This document shows, one piece after another, positions 36,109 through 44,489 of a stretch of DNA of 64,000 bases. A program made the position numbers and the translations under genes. How positions within the stretch are numbered: the stretch's first letter is position 1; every line of letters starts with the position of its first letter. This DNA is from Microbacterium hydrocarbonoxydans (GTDB lineage Bacteria; Actinomycetota; Actinomycetes; Actinomycetales; Microbacteriaceae): the NCBI RefSeq assembly GCF_900105205.1, contig NZ_FNSQ01000005.1, positions 3,348,001 to 3,412,000 on the forward strand. Direction: 5' to 3'. The notes under the pieces were generated by a model. It worked only from the letters and a program-made list of their open reading frames with translations, was not told the origin of the DNA and did not search any database.

Positions 36109-37443
36109 ATGTCTGAGCTTCCCGTCGTCGTCATCGGAGCAGGGCCGCAGGGCCTCGCCGCAGCGGCGCATCTCGTCGAGCGTGGCGAGGAGGTCATCGT
36201 CGTGGAGCGCGGGAGTGGTCCTGCATCCGCCGTCGCGGAATGGGGTCACGTGCGCCTGTTCTCGGCGTGGCCCGAACTCACCGACGCTGCGGCCCGTCGC
36301 CTGCTCGAGCCGACCGGGTGGAGCGCACCGACCTCCGGATACCCGACCGGTGCGGAGTGGGTGAGCGACTACCTGGCGCCTCTCGCCGACGCTCTGGGCG
36401 AGCGGATCCAATACCTGACGACCGTCACCGGAGTCGCCCGCCAGGGCCGCGACAAGGCCGTCGACGCAGGCCGCAGGAGCCAGCCGTTCGTCGTGCACAC
36501 GGTCGATGCCGCGAACCGCGAATCCCGACTCCTCGCCCGTGCGGTCGTCGATGCGAGCGGCACCTGGGGTCTTCCCAACCCGGCGGGTGCCGACGGCTAC
36601 CCGGCGGTCGGCGAGGCCGAGGCGTCGGACCTGATCTCGTACCGCATCCCAGCCGATGTCTCGGAGCTCGCGGGTGCGCACATCGTCGTCGTCGGAGCGG
36701 GACATTCCGCCACGCATACCGTGTTGCGCCTGAGCGAACTGGCCCGGCGGTCGCCGGGAACCCGCGTCACCTGGCTGCTGCGCCGAGGGAGCGCCGCGAA
36801 CGTCTTCGGTGGCGGTGCGGGAGACGGGCTGCCCGAACGCGCCGCACTCGGCTCACGTGCGCGCACGATGATCGACGACGGCGTGGTGGAACTCGTGACC
36901 GGGTTCCGTGTCGCTGAGATCCATCGGACCGAAGCCGGCTTGACGGTCGTCGCTGAAGACGGACGCGAGGTGACGGCTGTCGGGCGGGTGTTCGCGCTGA
37001 CGGGCTTCCGGCCCGACACCGGGATTCTGCGCGAACTCAGAATCGATCTCGACCGCGCGCTCGAGGCGGTCGCCGGTATCGCTTCCGAGATCGATCCGAA
37101 CGTCCACTCCTGCGGCTCCGTCGCTGCGACCGGTGCCCGCCAGCTCGCCCAGCCCGAGGCGGATCTCTTCATCGTCGGCGCGAAGTCGTACGGTCGCGCA
37201 CCGACCTTCCTCGCCTTGACCGGATACGAGCAGGTCCGCAGCGTCGCCGCCCACCTCGCCGGGGATCAGGACGCAGCCGCACGCAATGAGCTCACTCTCC
37301 CCGAGACCGGCGTATGCGGCGGGTCCGGAGAATTCGATGACGCCTCGAGCGGATGCTGCGCCGCCCCCACTCTTCTGCAGATCGGCAGCGCGCCTGCGCG
37401 ACCCCTGGCACCCGCCCTCTCGCTTACCCTGGAGACATCATGA
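36109..37443 (+). CDS. Flavin-dependent monooxygenase of the ars cluster (ArsO-like)
   Basis: A 444-residue FAD/NAD(P)H oxidoreductase. The FAD site is VVVIGAGPQGLAAAAHLVERG at residues 5-25 and a second nucleotide site is IVVVGAGHSATHTVLRL. The C-terminus carries a Cys cluster (GVCGG, then SGCCAAP) that could bind arsenite. Such proteins occur in actinobacterial ars operons (named ArsO); the reaction is unproven. GAGGAG lies 5 bases before the ATG. arsC overlaps its stop by four bases. Confidence 0.8.
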   Translation: MSELPVVVIGAGPQGLAAAAHLVERGEEVIVVERGSGPASAVAEWGHVRLFSAWPELTDAAARRLLEPTGWSAPTSGYPTGAEWVSDYLAPLADALGERIQYLTTVTGVARQGRDKAVDAGRRSQPFVVHTVDAANRESRLLARAVVDASGTWGLPNPAGADGYPAVGEAEASDLISYRIPADVSELAGAHIVVVGAGHSATHTVLRLSELARRSPGTRVTWLLRRGSAANVFGGGAGDGLPERAALGSRARTMIDDGVVELVTGFRVAEIHRTEAGLTVVAEDGREVTAVGRVFALTGFRPDTGILRELRIDLDRALEAVAGIASEIDPNVHSCGSVAATGARQLAQPEADLFIVGAKSYGRAPTFLALTGYEQVRSVAAHLAGDQDAAARNELTLPETGVCGGSGEFDDASSGCCAAPTLLQIGSAPARPLAPALSLTLETS

Positions 37444-37844
37444 CCACCGCAAAGCCCTCCGTCCTGTTCGTGTGCGTGCACAACGCCGGTCGCTCGCAGA
37501 TGGCCGCCGGGTTCCTCCGGGACATCGCCGGCGACCGCATCGAGGTGCGGTCGGCGGGTTCCGTGCCCGCCGATCAGATCAACCCGGTCGCGGTCGACGC
37601 GATGAGCGAACTCGGCATCGACATCACCGCCGAGCAGCCCAAGGTGCTCACGACCGAGGCCGTGCAGGCATCCGACGTCGTCATCACGATGGGATGCGGC
37701 GACGCCTGCCCGTTCTTCCCCGGCAAGCGCTACGAGGATTGGAAGCTCGACGACCCGGCAGGGCAGGGCATCGAGGCCGTACGGCCGATCCGCGACGACA
37801 TCCGGCAGCGCATCGAGGCTCTCGCGGGCGAGCTGCTCGGCTGA
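37440..37844 (+). CDS. arsC: Arsenate reductase, low-molecular-weight phosphatase type
   Basis: A 134-residue enzyme reducing arsenate to arsenite. The P-loop CVHNAGRSQM (CX5R) is near the N-terminus. Further thiols lie in MGCGDACPFF, the pair used in thioredoxin- or mycothiol-linked catalysis. It overlaps arsO (ATGA) in a two-gene operon. No arsenite pump (Acr3 or ArsB) is in the window, so the product must be exported by a pump coded elsewhere or handled by ArsO. Confidence 0.92.
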   Translation: MTTAKPSVLFVCVHNAGRSQMAAGFLRDIAGDRIEVRSAGSVPADQINPVAVDAMSELGIDITAEQPKVLTTEAVQASDVVITMGCGDACPFFPGKRYEDWKLDDPAGQGIEAVRPIRDDIRQRIEALAGELLG

Positions 37845-37877
37845 CGCGGGCTCGCTCGTCCGCTCCGGCACCCCATT

Positions 37878-37960
37878 CGGCGGATAACGCCGCGATGGGC
37901 GGACGGATGCTGCGGCATCCTCCGCCCGACAGGGAGAAGTCCGCCCGACGCGGTGCTGCG
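37878..37960 (+). repeat. Family E palindromic repeat, copy 1
   Basis: About 83 bp from CGGCGGATAACGCCGCG to GACGCGGTGCTGCG. It forms a hairpin with outer stem GGGCGGA (37897-37903)/TCCGCCC (37921-37927) and apical stem GGATGC/GCATCC, followed by AGGGAGAAGTCCGCCC. Nearly identical to copy 2, one kilobase away. Confidence 0.82.
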
Positions 37961-37998
37961 CGCCGGAAGCGCGACCTCCGGCGCTCGATTCGGCTCGC

Positions 37999-38427
37999 TC
38001 ATGCCTCAGGCAAAGCCCGGATGCGGTTGTTTCGGGCGTTGTGCTCGAGCTCGACGAGGCCGAGAGCCTCGAGGAGCGGGGGAAGGTACATGCCGAACCG
38101 CCCGCGGTACCCCTTGCGCTGCCCGTACCACCCGCCGACGGGATTGTCCGCTGCCCGCCCCCATGCCTCGACGGTCCCCGCAGCGGGTTCCTTCTTCTCG
38201 TCGGCGGCTCCGAGTGCGACCCAGTCGCCGCGACGCAGCAACTCCGCGTGCAGGTCGTCCACTGCGCGGGCGAGGTAGGTGAGCCTGGTCGAGCCGACCT
38301 GACAGATCAGCAGCGCCGGGTCGCTCTCATCGTCGCGGTGGATCGTGTACGTCGAAGACAGCGGTGGCGTCTTCAGGACCCAGGGGTCCTCGACCGTCCC
38401 CGTTCCGGACCAATGCTGCTCGGTCAC
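37999..38427 (-). CDS. Conserved hypothetical protein
   Basis: A 142-residue soluble protein that I do not recognise. It is hydrophilic, with a block HWSGTGTVEDPWVLKTPP near the start and GMYLPPLLEALGLVELEHNARNNRIR at the end, and has no signal or membrane span. The GTG at 38427 (GAGGG 6 bases upstream) is preferred to a GTG five codons earlier. It follows the YciI-like gene by 15 bases, so the two form an operon. Confidence 0.7.
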   Translation of the reverse strand: MTEQHWSGTGTVEDPWVLKTPPLSSTYTIHRDDESDPALLICQVGSTRLTYLARAVDDLHAELLRRGDWVALGAADEKKEPAAGTVEAWGRAADNPVGGWYGQRKGYRGRFGMYLPPLLEALGLVELEHNARNNRIRALPEA

Positions 38428-38442
38428 CTCGCTCCCTCGCAC

Positions 38443-38757
38443 TCACATACCCGGGATCTCGAGCATCTCGAGAATCTCGATCGTCCCGCCCCAGGTGACG
38501 TGCGGGTGCCCGTCGAGCGCACGCTGTACGGCATCCAGATCGTCCGCCTGCAGCACCGAGTAGCCGCCGATGAACGAACCGGGCTCACCGCCCGCGACGG
38601 TCTGGGTGGGAGACCCGAGATCGACGATCGACTCGCCCGCGCGCTCGGACCACTCCATCCACGCCTTCATCGACTCTGCGCCCGAATCCGGATCGGCCGT
38701 GGCCATCTGCTCGGCGGCGCTCACCGCGGAACGGTACAGCACCAGGAATCTACTCAT
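38443..38757 (-). CDS. YciI-like (YCII domain) protein
   Basis: A 104-residue protein of the DGPF/YCII group (MSRFLVLYRSAVSAAEQM, AWMEWSERAGESIVDLGSPT, GGYSVLQADDLDAVQRALDGHPHVTWGGTIEILEM). The fold is a dimeric alpha/beta barrel; function is unknown in most members. Two ATGs lie in tandem; the second is better placed after GAAGAGG. Confidence 0.82.
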   Translation of the reverse strand: MSRFLVLYRSAVSAAEQMATADPDSGAESMKAWMEWSERAGESIVDLGSPTQTVAGGEPGSFIGGYSVLQADDLDAVQRALDGHPHVTWGGTIEILEMLEIPGM

Positions 38758-38899
38758 CATCGACCTCTTCGTCTTCTGGGCGAGTGCCCAATGCACTCAT
38801 CTCCACATGGCAAGACGTCGGCGCGGGTGTTTCATGACGAACCGGCCGGAATCCTGGTCACACACGGATCGTCGATGCTCGCTCTCGCTCCACCTTGCC

Positions 38900-38982
38900 C
38901 GGCGGAGAACGCCGCGATGGGCGGACGGATGCTGCGGCATCTCCCTCCCGACAGGGAGAAGTCCGCCCCACGCGGCGCTGCC
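38900..38982 (+). repeat. Family E palindromic repeat, copy 2
   Basis: Shares more than 60 of 83 bases with copy 1, including the stretch beginning ACGCCGCGATGGGCGGAC. The right arm of the outer hairpin is decayed (TCCCTCCC). Its last part is also the left arm of the sodA terminator (38958-39005). Confidence 0.82.
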
Positions 38983-39005
38983 GAGCGCGGCGTGGGACGG
39001 ACTTC
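38958..39005 (-). terminator. sodA terminator, a 22-bp stem overlapping repeat E2
   Basis: GAAGTCCGCCCCACGC (from 38958) faces GCGTGGGACGGACTTC (to 39005); the full stem is 22 bp with two mismatches and a 4-base loop. It begins 12 bases past the sodA stop. The motif GAAGTCCG is also the end of the family E and family C repeats. Confidence 0.82.
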
Positions 39006-39016
39006 GATGCGACAGG

Positions 39017-39646
39017 TCAGCGAGCGACGATGAGTCCAGCGGTCTTCTCCTGCACAGCCTGGAACCGGCGCTGCACGTCGGACCAGTTGACGAGTTCCCA
39101 GAACGCCTTGACGTAGTCGGCGCGCACGTTGAGGTAGTCGAGGTAGTAGGCGTGCTCCCAGACGTCGAGCTGCAGCAGCGGCGTCACGCCGAGGGGGGCG
39201 TTGCCCTGCTGGTCGAACAGCTGGAAGATGACCGGTCGGGCACCGACGCTGTCCCACGCGAGCACGGCCCATCCGGAGCCCTGCACGCCGAGCGCGGTCG
39301 CGGTGAAGTGCGCGCGGAACGCGTCAATCGAACCGAACGCGTCGGTCAGCGCGGCCTCCAGCTCGCCCTCGGGGTTGCCGCCGCCGTCGGGCGACAGGTT
39401 CTCCCAGAACACCGAGTGGTTGATGTGACCGCCGAGGTTGAACGCGAGGTCCTTCTCGAGCTTGTTCACGGCGGCGAAGTCGCCGGACTCGCGGGCGGCA
39501 CCGAGCTGCTCGAGAGCCGTGTTGGCTCCGGTCACGTAGGCCTGGTGGTGCTTGGAGTGGTGCAGCTCCATGATCTTGCCGGAGATGTGCGGGGCGAGCG
39601 CCGAGTAGTCGTACGGCAGCTCGGGGAGGGTGTACGGAGTGGGCAT
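39017..39646 (-). CDS. sodA: Superoxide dismutase, Mn/Fe type
   Basis: A 209-residue cytoplasmic enzyme converting superoxide to peroxide and oxygen. Metal ligands lie in the first His region (MELHHSKHHQAYV), NHSVFWENL and DVWEHAYYLDY. The Gly-Gln pair region GSGWAVLAWD suits either Mn or Fe. GAAAGGA lies 5 bases before the ATG. It is just downstream of the SoxR-controlled fdx/flavin reductase genes, so partial read-through in oxidative stress is possible. Confidence 0.95.
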   Translation of the reverse strand: MPTPYTLPELPYDYSALAPHISGKIMELHHSKHHQAYVTGANTALEQLGAARESGDFAAVNKLEKDLAFNLGGHINHSVFWENLSPDGGGNPEGELEAALTDAFGSIDAFRAHFTATALGVQGSGWAVLAWDSVGARPVIFQLFDQQGNAPLGVTPLLQLDVWEHAYYLDYLNVRADYVKAFWELVNWSDVQRRFQAVQEKTAGLIVAR

Positions 39647-39656
39647 GCTGTTCCTT

Positions 39657-40181
39657 TCAGTCGTTCTGATCGGTGGGGAGTGAGTGGAATCGGCGGTCGA
39701 GGTAGACGAGCGGGCGGCCCGGCCGCCCGAGCAGAACCTCATCGATCTCGGCGACCACGACGGTCGATGAGCCGACCGCGACCGTCGACATCGTGTGACC
39801 GCGCATCGCGGCGCGCGCCTCGGCGAGGTAGGGCTCACCGGTCGGAAGCGTGCTCCACCCCTGCTCGGGGGTGAAGCGGTCTGCGCCGCTCACCGCGAAG
39901 CTCTGCGCGAGAGCCGAGTGCTCGTCGTCGATCAGGTGCACGACGAACGACTCGGCGTTGAGGATCGAGCCTGCGCTGCCGGTGGCCCTGGTCACCGAGA
40001 ACACGATCGCCGCCGGGTCGACCGCGACGGATGCGACGCTCGACGCCGTGAGGCCGACCGGACCGGCAGGGGTCATCGCCGTGATGATGGCGACACCCGC
40101 CGGATGCGCGCGGAACGCGGCCTTGAGCCCTTCACCGACTTCGGACGGAACCGGTGCGGCGGGATGCGGCTGAGTGCTCAT
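39657..40181 (-). CDS. Flavin reductase-like, FMN-binding split-barrel protein
   Basis: A 174-residue protein of the HpaC/flavin reductase family. Typical segments are [61 protein letters not shown] and [13 protein letters not shown]. It probably reduces FMN/FAD with NAD(P)H. It overlaps the ferredoxin stop by four bases; both lie behind a SoxR box. Confidence 0.88.
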   Translation of the reverse strand: MSTQPHPAAPVPSEVGEGLKAAFRAHPAGVAIITAMTPAGPVGLTASSVASVAVDPAAIVFSVTRATGSAGSILNAESFVVHLIDDEHSALAQSFAVSGADRFTPEQGWSTLPTGEPYLAEARAAMRGHTMSTVAVGSSTVVVAEIDEVLLGRPGRPLVYLDRRFHSLPTDQND

Positions 40182-40504
40182 TCGGGTGTCTCCTGGGGCG
40201 GAAGGGCTGCGATGATCGGGTGGTCGTGCTCGATGACGCCGAGCTTCGCGGCGCCTCCTGGCGAGCCGAGGTCGTCGAAGAACTCGACGTTGGCCTTGTA
40301 GTAGTCCTGCCATTCGTCGGGGAGGTCGTCTTCGTAATAGATCGCCTCGACCGGGCAGACGGGCTCGCAGGCGCCGCAGTCGACGCACTCGTCGGGGTGG
40401 ATGTACAGCGAGCGTTCGCCTTCATAGATGCAGTCAACGGGACATTCGTCGATGCACGCACGATCCTTGACATCGACGCACGGGAGGGCGATCACATAGG
40501 TCAT
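40178..40504 (-). CDS. fdxA: 7Fe-type ferredoxin
   Basis: A 108-residue electron carrier. The first cluster region is [17 protein letters not shown] and the second [17 protein letters not shown], the 3Fe-4S plus 4Fe-4S arrangement of actinobacterial FdxA. The chosen ATG (MTYVIALPC) is the family start. It is followed without a gap by the flavin reductase and lies immediately next to the SoxR box. Confidence 0.93.
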   Translation of the reverse strand: MTYVIALPCVDVKDRACIDECPVDCIYEGERSLYIHPDECVDCGACEPVCPVEAIYYEDDLPDEWQDYYKANVEFFDDLGSPGGAAKLGVIEHDHPIIAALPPQETPE

Positions 40505-40543
40505 CGGGGGGCGGTCTCCGTTCGGGTCTCGGTAGCCACCGTA

Positions 40544-40567
40544 TGACCTCAAGTACACTTGAGGTCA
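40544..40567. promoter_or_regulatory. SoxR box
   Basis: TGACCTCAAGT (40544-40554) and ACTTGAGGTCA (40557-40567) form a perfect 11-bp inverted repeat with a 2-base centre. CCTCAAGT/ACTTGAGG is the known SoxR site. It lies between divergent fdxA and soxR. Confidence 0.93.
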
Positions 40568-40583
40568 AATCGAGGAGATCCGG

Positions 40584-41066
40584 ATGAGCTCTGACACCGA
40601 CGCGGGACGCGCCGTGCACGGCCCTGACGAGCCGCTGACCATCGGCGAGATGAGCCGACGCACCGGCGTCGCCCCCTCCGCGCTGCACTTCTACGAGACC
40701 CTCGGACTCATCGCCTCGACCCGGACGGCCGGCAACCAGCGCCGCTACGCGCGGCACATGCTGCGGCGGGTGTCGCTCATCACCGTGGCGAAGCGCCTCG
40801 GCATCCCGCTCTCGGACGTGCAGGACGCCTTCGCGGACGTCCCGCTCGCCGAGACCCCGAGCCACGCGGACTGGCAGCGGGCCTCGCGGCGCTGGAAGCG
40901 CGAACTCGAGAAGCGGCGCGAGGGCATCGAACGGCTGGAGCGCGAGCTGACCGGATGCATCGGCTGCGGCTGCCTGTCGATGAAGGCGTGCGGGCTGCTC
41001 AACCCCGACGACGCGCTCGGCAGTCAGGGGGCTGGACCCCAGCGCCTGCGCGACGAAGACGCCTGA
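40584..41066 (+). CDS. soxR: Redox-sensitive MerR regulator SoxR
   Basis: A 160-residue MerR-type activator. The HTH is LTIGEMSRRTGVAPSALHFYETLGLI. A 2Fe-2S cluster is bound by CIGCGCLSMKAC (CX2CXCX5C). Oxidation by redox-cycling drugs makes it activate its targets. GAGGAG lies 6 bases before the ATG. Its palindrome sits between it and fdxA, so the ferredoxin/flavin reductase pair is the likely target. Confidence 0.95.
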   Translation: MSSDTDAGRAVHGPDEPLTIGEMSRRTGVAPSALHFYETLGLIASTRTAGNQRRYARHMLRRVSLITVAKRLGIPLSDVQDAFADVPLAETPSHADWQRASRRWKRELEKRREGIERLERELTGCIGCGCLSMKACGLLNPDDALGSQGAGPQRLRDEDA

Positions 41067-41102
41067 GCCGGGAGACCCCGCCCGCCTCAGACGCCCGCCG
41101 AC

Positions 41103-43349
41103 TCAAACCACCGTGAAGGGCGCGCTCAGCAGCACCTCGTCGCGCGACGACGGACCGACGAGCAGCTCGAACGCTCCCGCCTCCACTCGGCGCACCCCCG
41201 CGGCATCCACGATCGAGCACTCGGCGACCGGCACGGCCAGACGCACGCGCGCCGACTCCCCCGGAGCGAGGTCGACCTGCCGGTAGGCCTTCAGCTCCCT
41301 GTCCGCCCAGCTGACGCTCGTCACGGCATCGCGCACATACACCTGCACGGTCTCGCGCACGGGCCTGGAGCCGGTGTTCGTGACGGTCACGTCGGCCTCG
41401 ACCGTGTCGTCGACACCGAGCGAATCCGAGACGACTGCGAGGTCCGCGTACGACACGGTCGAGTACGACAGTCCCTCGCCGAACGCCCACGCCGGAGACT
41501 GCGTGAGGTCCGCGTAGCGGTCGCCGTGCTGGCCGCGAATCTGGTTGTAGTACGTCGGCTGCTGGCCGACGTGGCGGGCGAACGAGATCGGCAGGCGCCC
41601 GGACGGTTCGACGGCACCCGAGATGATCTCGGCGAGCGCGCGGCCGCCCTGCATCCCGGGGTTGGCCGCCCAGATCACGGCGGCGGCACGCGAGACGGAT
41701 GCCGGCAGCACGAGCGGCTTCGACGCGAGCAGCACCACGACGACGGGCTTCCCCGTCGCGATCAGTGCGTCGAGCAGCGCGTTCTGTCCGCCGATCAGCT
41801 CGAGGGTCGCGGTCGACCGCCCCTCTCCGATGAGTTCGATCCGGTCGCCCACGACCGCGACCACGACGTCGGATGCCTCGGCTGCCGCGACGGCCTCCGC
41901 GATCATCGTCTCGTCGGGTGCGCTCGGCACCACGACCGACGGCCGGGGCTGACCGTCGGGGAACTTCGCCCCGCGCGGGTCCTCCTCGAGTGTGAGGATG
42001 TCGGCACCACGCGCATGCGTGACCGACCAGCCGTCGACGCCGACCAGACCGTCGAGCACGGTCGTGATCATCTCGCGCGGCTGTCCGTCGAGCCAGCCGG
42101 CCTGTCCGGAGCCACCGGCCCAGTCGCCCAGCTGCGTCTGCGCGTCGTCCGCCAGCGGGCCGACCACCGCGACCTTCAGCGGCGCGGACGCATCCAGCGG
42201 CAGCAGGCCGTCGTTCTCGAGCAGCACGATCGAACGACGGGCGGTCTCGAGGTTCAGTTCGGCGTGCACGGCGCTGCCGACCACGGCATCCAGATCCGCC
42301 TGCGGAAGACGCGGGTTCTCGAACAGACCGAGTTCGAACTTCAGGGTCAGGATGCGGGCGACGGCGTCGTCGAAGGCGTCCTCGGCGAGCAGCCCGTTCG
42401 CCACCGCCTCGAGCGCGCCCTCGAAGAACCCTGGCGTGTTCATGACCATGTCGTTGCCGGCGCTCACGGCGGCGGCCGAGGCGTGCGCGTAGTCCGGCTG
42501 CACATGCTGCTCCCAGACCATGCGGCCGACGTTGTCCCAGTCGGTGATGAGGGTGCCGGTGTAGCCCCACTCGCCGCGCAGCACATCGCTGAGCAGCCAG
42601 TCGTTCACCGTGATCGGCACGCCGTCCGTGGTCTGGTAGCCGAGCATGAAGGTGCGGCACCCCTCACGGGCGACGCGCTCGAACGGCGGCAGGAACCACG
42701 ACCGCAGCTTGCGTCGCGAGATGTCGGCCTCGCTGGCATCCCGCCCGCCCTGCGTCTCGGAGTAGCCGGCGAAGTGCTTGGCGGTCGCGAGGATCGCCGT
42801 CGGGTCGTCCAGCCCCTCGCCCTGATACCCGCGCACCATCGCGGCGGCGAGTTCGCCGATCAGGAACGGGTCCTCGCCGAACGTCTCGTCGATGCGCCCC
42901 CAGCGCAGATCCCGTGCGATGCACAGCACCGGCGAGAACGTCCAGTGCACGCCGGTGGCCGCGACCTCGATCGCGGTCGCCCTGGCGACCTTCTCGACCA
43001 GTGCGGCGTCCCACGTCGCCGCCATCCCGAGTTGGGTGGGATAGATCGTCGCGCCGGGCCAGAACGAGTGCCCGTGGATGCAGTCCTCGGCCACGAGCAG
43101 CGGGATCCGCAGCCGGGTCTGCGACGTCAGCTCGTTCGCACGCAGGATGCGCTCGGGCGAGGTGTGCAGGATCGAGCCGACGTGCTTGCCCAGCACGTGG
43201 TCGTCGAGGTCGTCGCGGGCGTCGAGCTGCAGCATCTGACCGATCTTCTCCTCGACCGTCATGCGGTCGAGGAGGTCGGCGACGCGGGCGGCGATCGGCA
43301 GTTCGGGGTCGAGGTAGGGCAGGGCTTCGGTCAGGGTCTGAGAGGTCAT
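41103..43349 (-). CDS. Beta-glucosidase-type glycoside hydrolase, GH3
   Basis: A 748-residue three-domain GH3 enzyme without a signal peptide. The (beta/alpha) barrel opens LDRMTVEEKIGQMLQLDAR, with KHFAGYSETQGGRD and the nucleophile Asp in LITDWDNVG. Then comes the alpha/beta sandwich (VVVAVVGDRIELIGEGRS) and a C-terminal fibronectin-like domain (YVRDAVTSVSWADRELKAYRQVDLAPGESA). Last gene of the Opp-type operon, so it should cleave the imported beta-glycoside. TGATG overlap with the permease gene. Confidence 0.92.
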   Translation of the reverse strand: MTSQTLTEALPYLDPELPIAARVADLLDRMTVEEKIGQMLQLDARDDLDDHVLGKHVGSILHTSPERILRANELTSQTRLRIPLLVAEDCIHGHSFWPGATIYPTQLGMAATWDAALVEKVARATAIEVAATGVHWTFSPVLCIARDLRWGRIDETFGEDPFLIGELAAAMVRGYQGEGLDDPTAILATAKHFAGYSETQGGRDASEADISRRKLRSWFLPPFERVAREGCRTFMLGYQTTDGVPITVNDWLLSDVLRGEWGYTGTLITDWDNVGRMVWEQHVQPDYAHASAAAVSAGNDMVMNTPGFFEGALEAVANGLLAEDAFDDAVARILTLKFELGLFENPRLPQADLDAVVGSAVHAELNLETARRSIVLLENDGLLPLDASAPLKVAVVGPLADDAQTQLGDWAGGSGQAGWLDGQPREMITTVLDGLVGVDGWSVTHARGADILTLEEDPRGAKFPDGQPRPSVVVPSAPDETMIAEAVAAAEASDVVVAVVGDRIELIGEGRSTATLELIGGQNALLDALIATGKPVVVVLLASKPLVLPASVSRAAAVIWAANPGMQGGRALAEIISGAVEPSGRLPISFARHVGQQPTYYNQIRGQHGDRYADLTQSPAWAFGEGLSYSTVSYADLAVVSDSLGVDDTVEADVTVTNTGSRPVRETVQVYVRDAVTSVSWADRELKAYRQVDLAPGESARVRLAVPVAECSIVDAAGVRRVEAGAFELLVGPSSRDEVLLSAPFTVV

Positions 43350-44488
43350 CACTTCGTGTTCTGTGTCTTCGTGTTCTGTGTCTTCGTGTGCTGTGTCTTC
43401 GGAGGAGTCGTCGTGTCGTCCGCGGCGCTCTGCACCGTACCCGACTCGGTTGTCGGCACGCTCCGCACCGCCGTCACTGGCGCATTCACGTCGAGCCCCT
43501 TCTTCTTCATCGCGCGGGCGCGCTCACCTGCCGACCGCAGCCTCGGGTTGACGTACTCGTCGATCCCGAAGTTGATGAGCGACAGGGCGACGCCGATGAT
43601 CGCGATGCAGAGACCTGCGGGGACGTACCACCACCACAGCCGTGGGAAGGCGCCGTTCTGCTGCGCCCAGAACAGGATCGTGCCCCAGTTGAGGTTGCTC
43701 ACCGGGATCACGCCGATGAAGGCGAGGGTCGTGAGTCCGAGGATCGCCGCGGTGACGGTGCCGACGAAGCTCGACGCGATGAGCGCCATCAGGTTCGGCA
43801 GCATCTCGACGGTGATGATGCGATGCAGCGGTTCGCCGTTCGCCCGCGCCGCCTGGATGAAGTCGCGATTGCGCAGCGACATGGTCTGGGCGCGCAGCAC
43901 CCGCGCTCCCCACGCCCAGCCCGTGAGGCCCAGCACTGCGGCGATCACGATGAGCGGCGGGTTCTCGAACTGCGACGCGACGATGATGATGAGCGGGATG
44001 CCGGGGATCACCAGGAACACATTCGTCAGGGCCGAGAGCGACTCGCTCTTCCAGCCGCGCACGTAGCCGGCGATGACGCCGATCGTGATCGCGATGACGG
44101 TGGCGATGATGGCGGAGAGGAACCCGACCACGACCACGCCTCGCGTGCCGAAGATGAGCTGGCTGAGCACGTCCTCGCCCATGTGGGTGGTACCGAGCCA
44201 GTGGTCGAGCGACGGAGCCTGGCGCAACGCCGTGCGGTCCTTCTGCGTGGGCCCGTACGGCGCGAGCAGCGGGGCGAAGATCGCCACCAGCACGAACGCG
44301 CCGAGGATGATCAGTCCCGCGATCGACTTCGGGTTGCGGAACATCGCGAACGACTGCGCGAGCTGCGACCAGAACGTCTTGCGGGTGGGCGCGGCATCCG
44401 ATGCGGTGCGGAACGTCGCCGTCTCCGGCATCCCGGTGGGGATGGTGCTGCCGTCCGGCGCTGTGCCGGTCGAGGTGGGAACGCTCAT
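43349..44488 (-). CDS. Opp/Dpp-type ABC transporter permease (OppC-like)
   Basis: A 379-residue permease with a long N-terminal tail, the OppC_N segment NPKSIAGLIILGAFVLVAIFAPLLAPYGP, and an EAA-type loop RNRDFIQAARANGEPLHRIITVEMLPN. The C-terminal 40 residues are polar and end in a TKTQN repeat coded by three 15-bp direct repeats at 43352-43396. Works with the OppB-like permease and two ATPases. Confidence 0.9.
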   Translation of the reverse strand: MSVPTSTGTAPDGSTIPTGMPETATFRTASDAAPTRKTFWSQLAQSFAMFRNPKSIAGLIILGAFVLVAIFAPLLAPYGPTQKDRTALRQAPSLDHWLGTTHMGEDVLSQLIFGTRGVVVVGFLSAIIATVIAITIGVIAGYVRGWKSESLSALTNVFLVIPGIPLIIIVASQFENPPLIVIAAVLGLTGWAWGARVLRAQTMSLRNRDFIQAARANGEPLHRIITVEMLPNLMALIASSFVGTVTAAILGLTTLAFIGVIPVSNLNWGTILFWAQQNGAFPRLWWWYVPAGLCIAIIGVALSLINFGIDEYVNPRLRSAGERARAMKKKGLDVNAPVTAVRSVPTTESGTVQSAADDTTTPPKTQHTKTQNTKTQNTK

Positions 44489-44489
44489 G

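Noticed and set aside
41526..44066. A rightward open frame of 846 codons opposite GH3 and the OppC-like permease
   Set aside because: Typical antisense shadow in high-GC DNA: Arg/His/Asp-rich, no known domains, opposite two well-supported genes.
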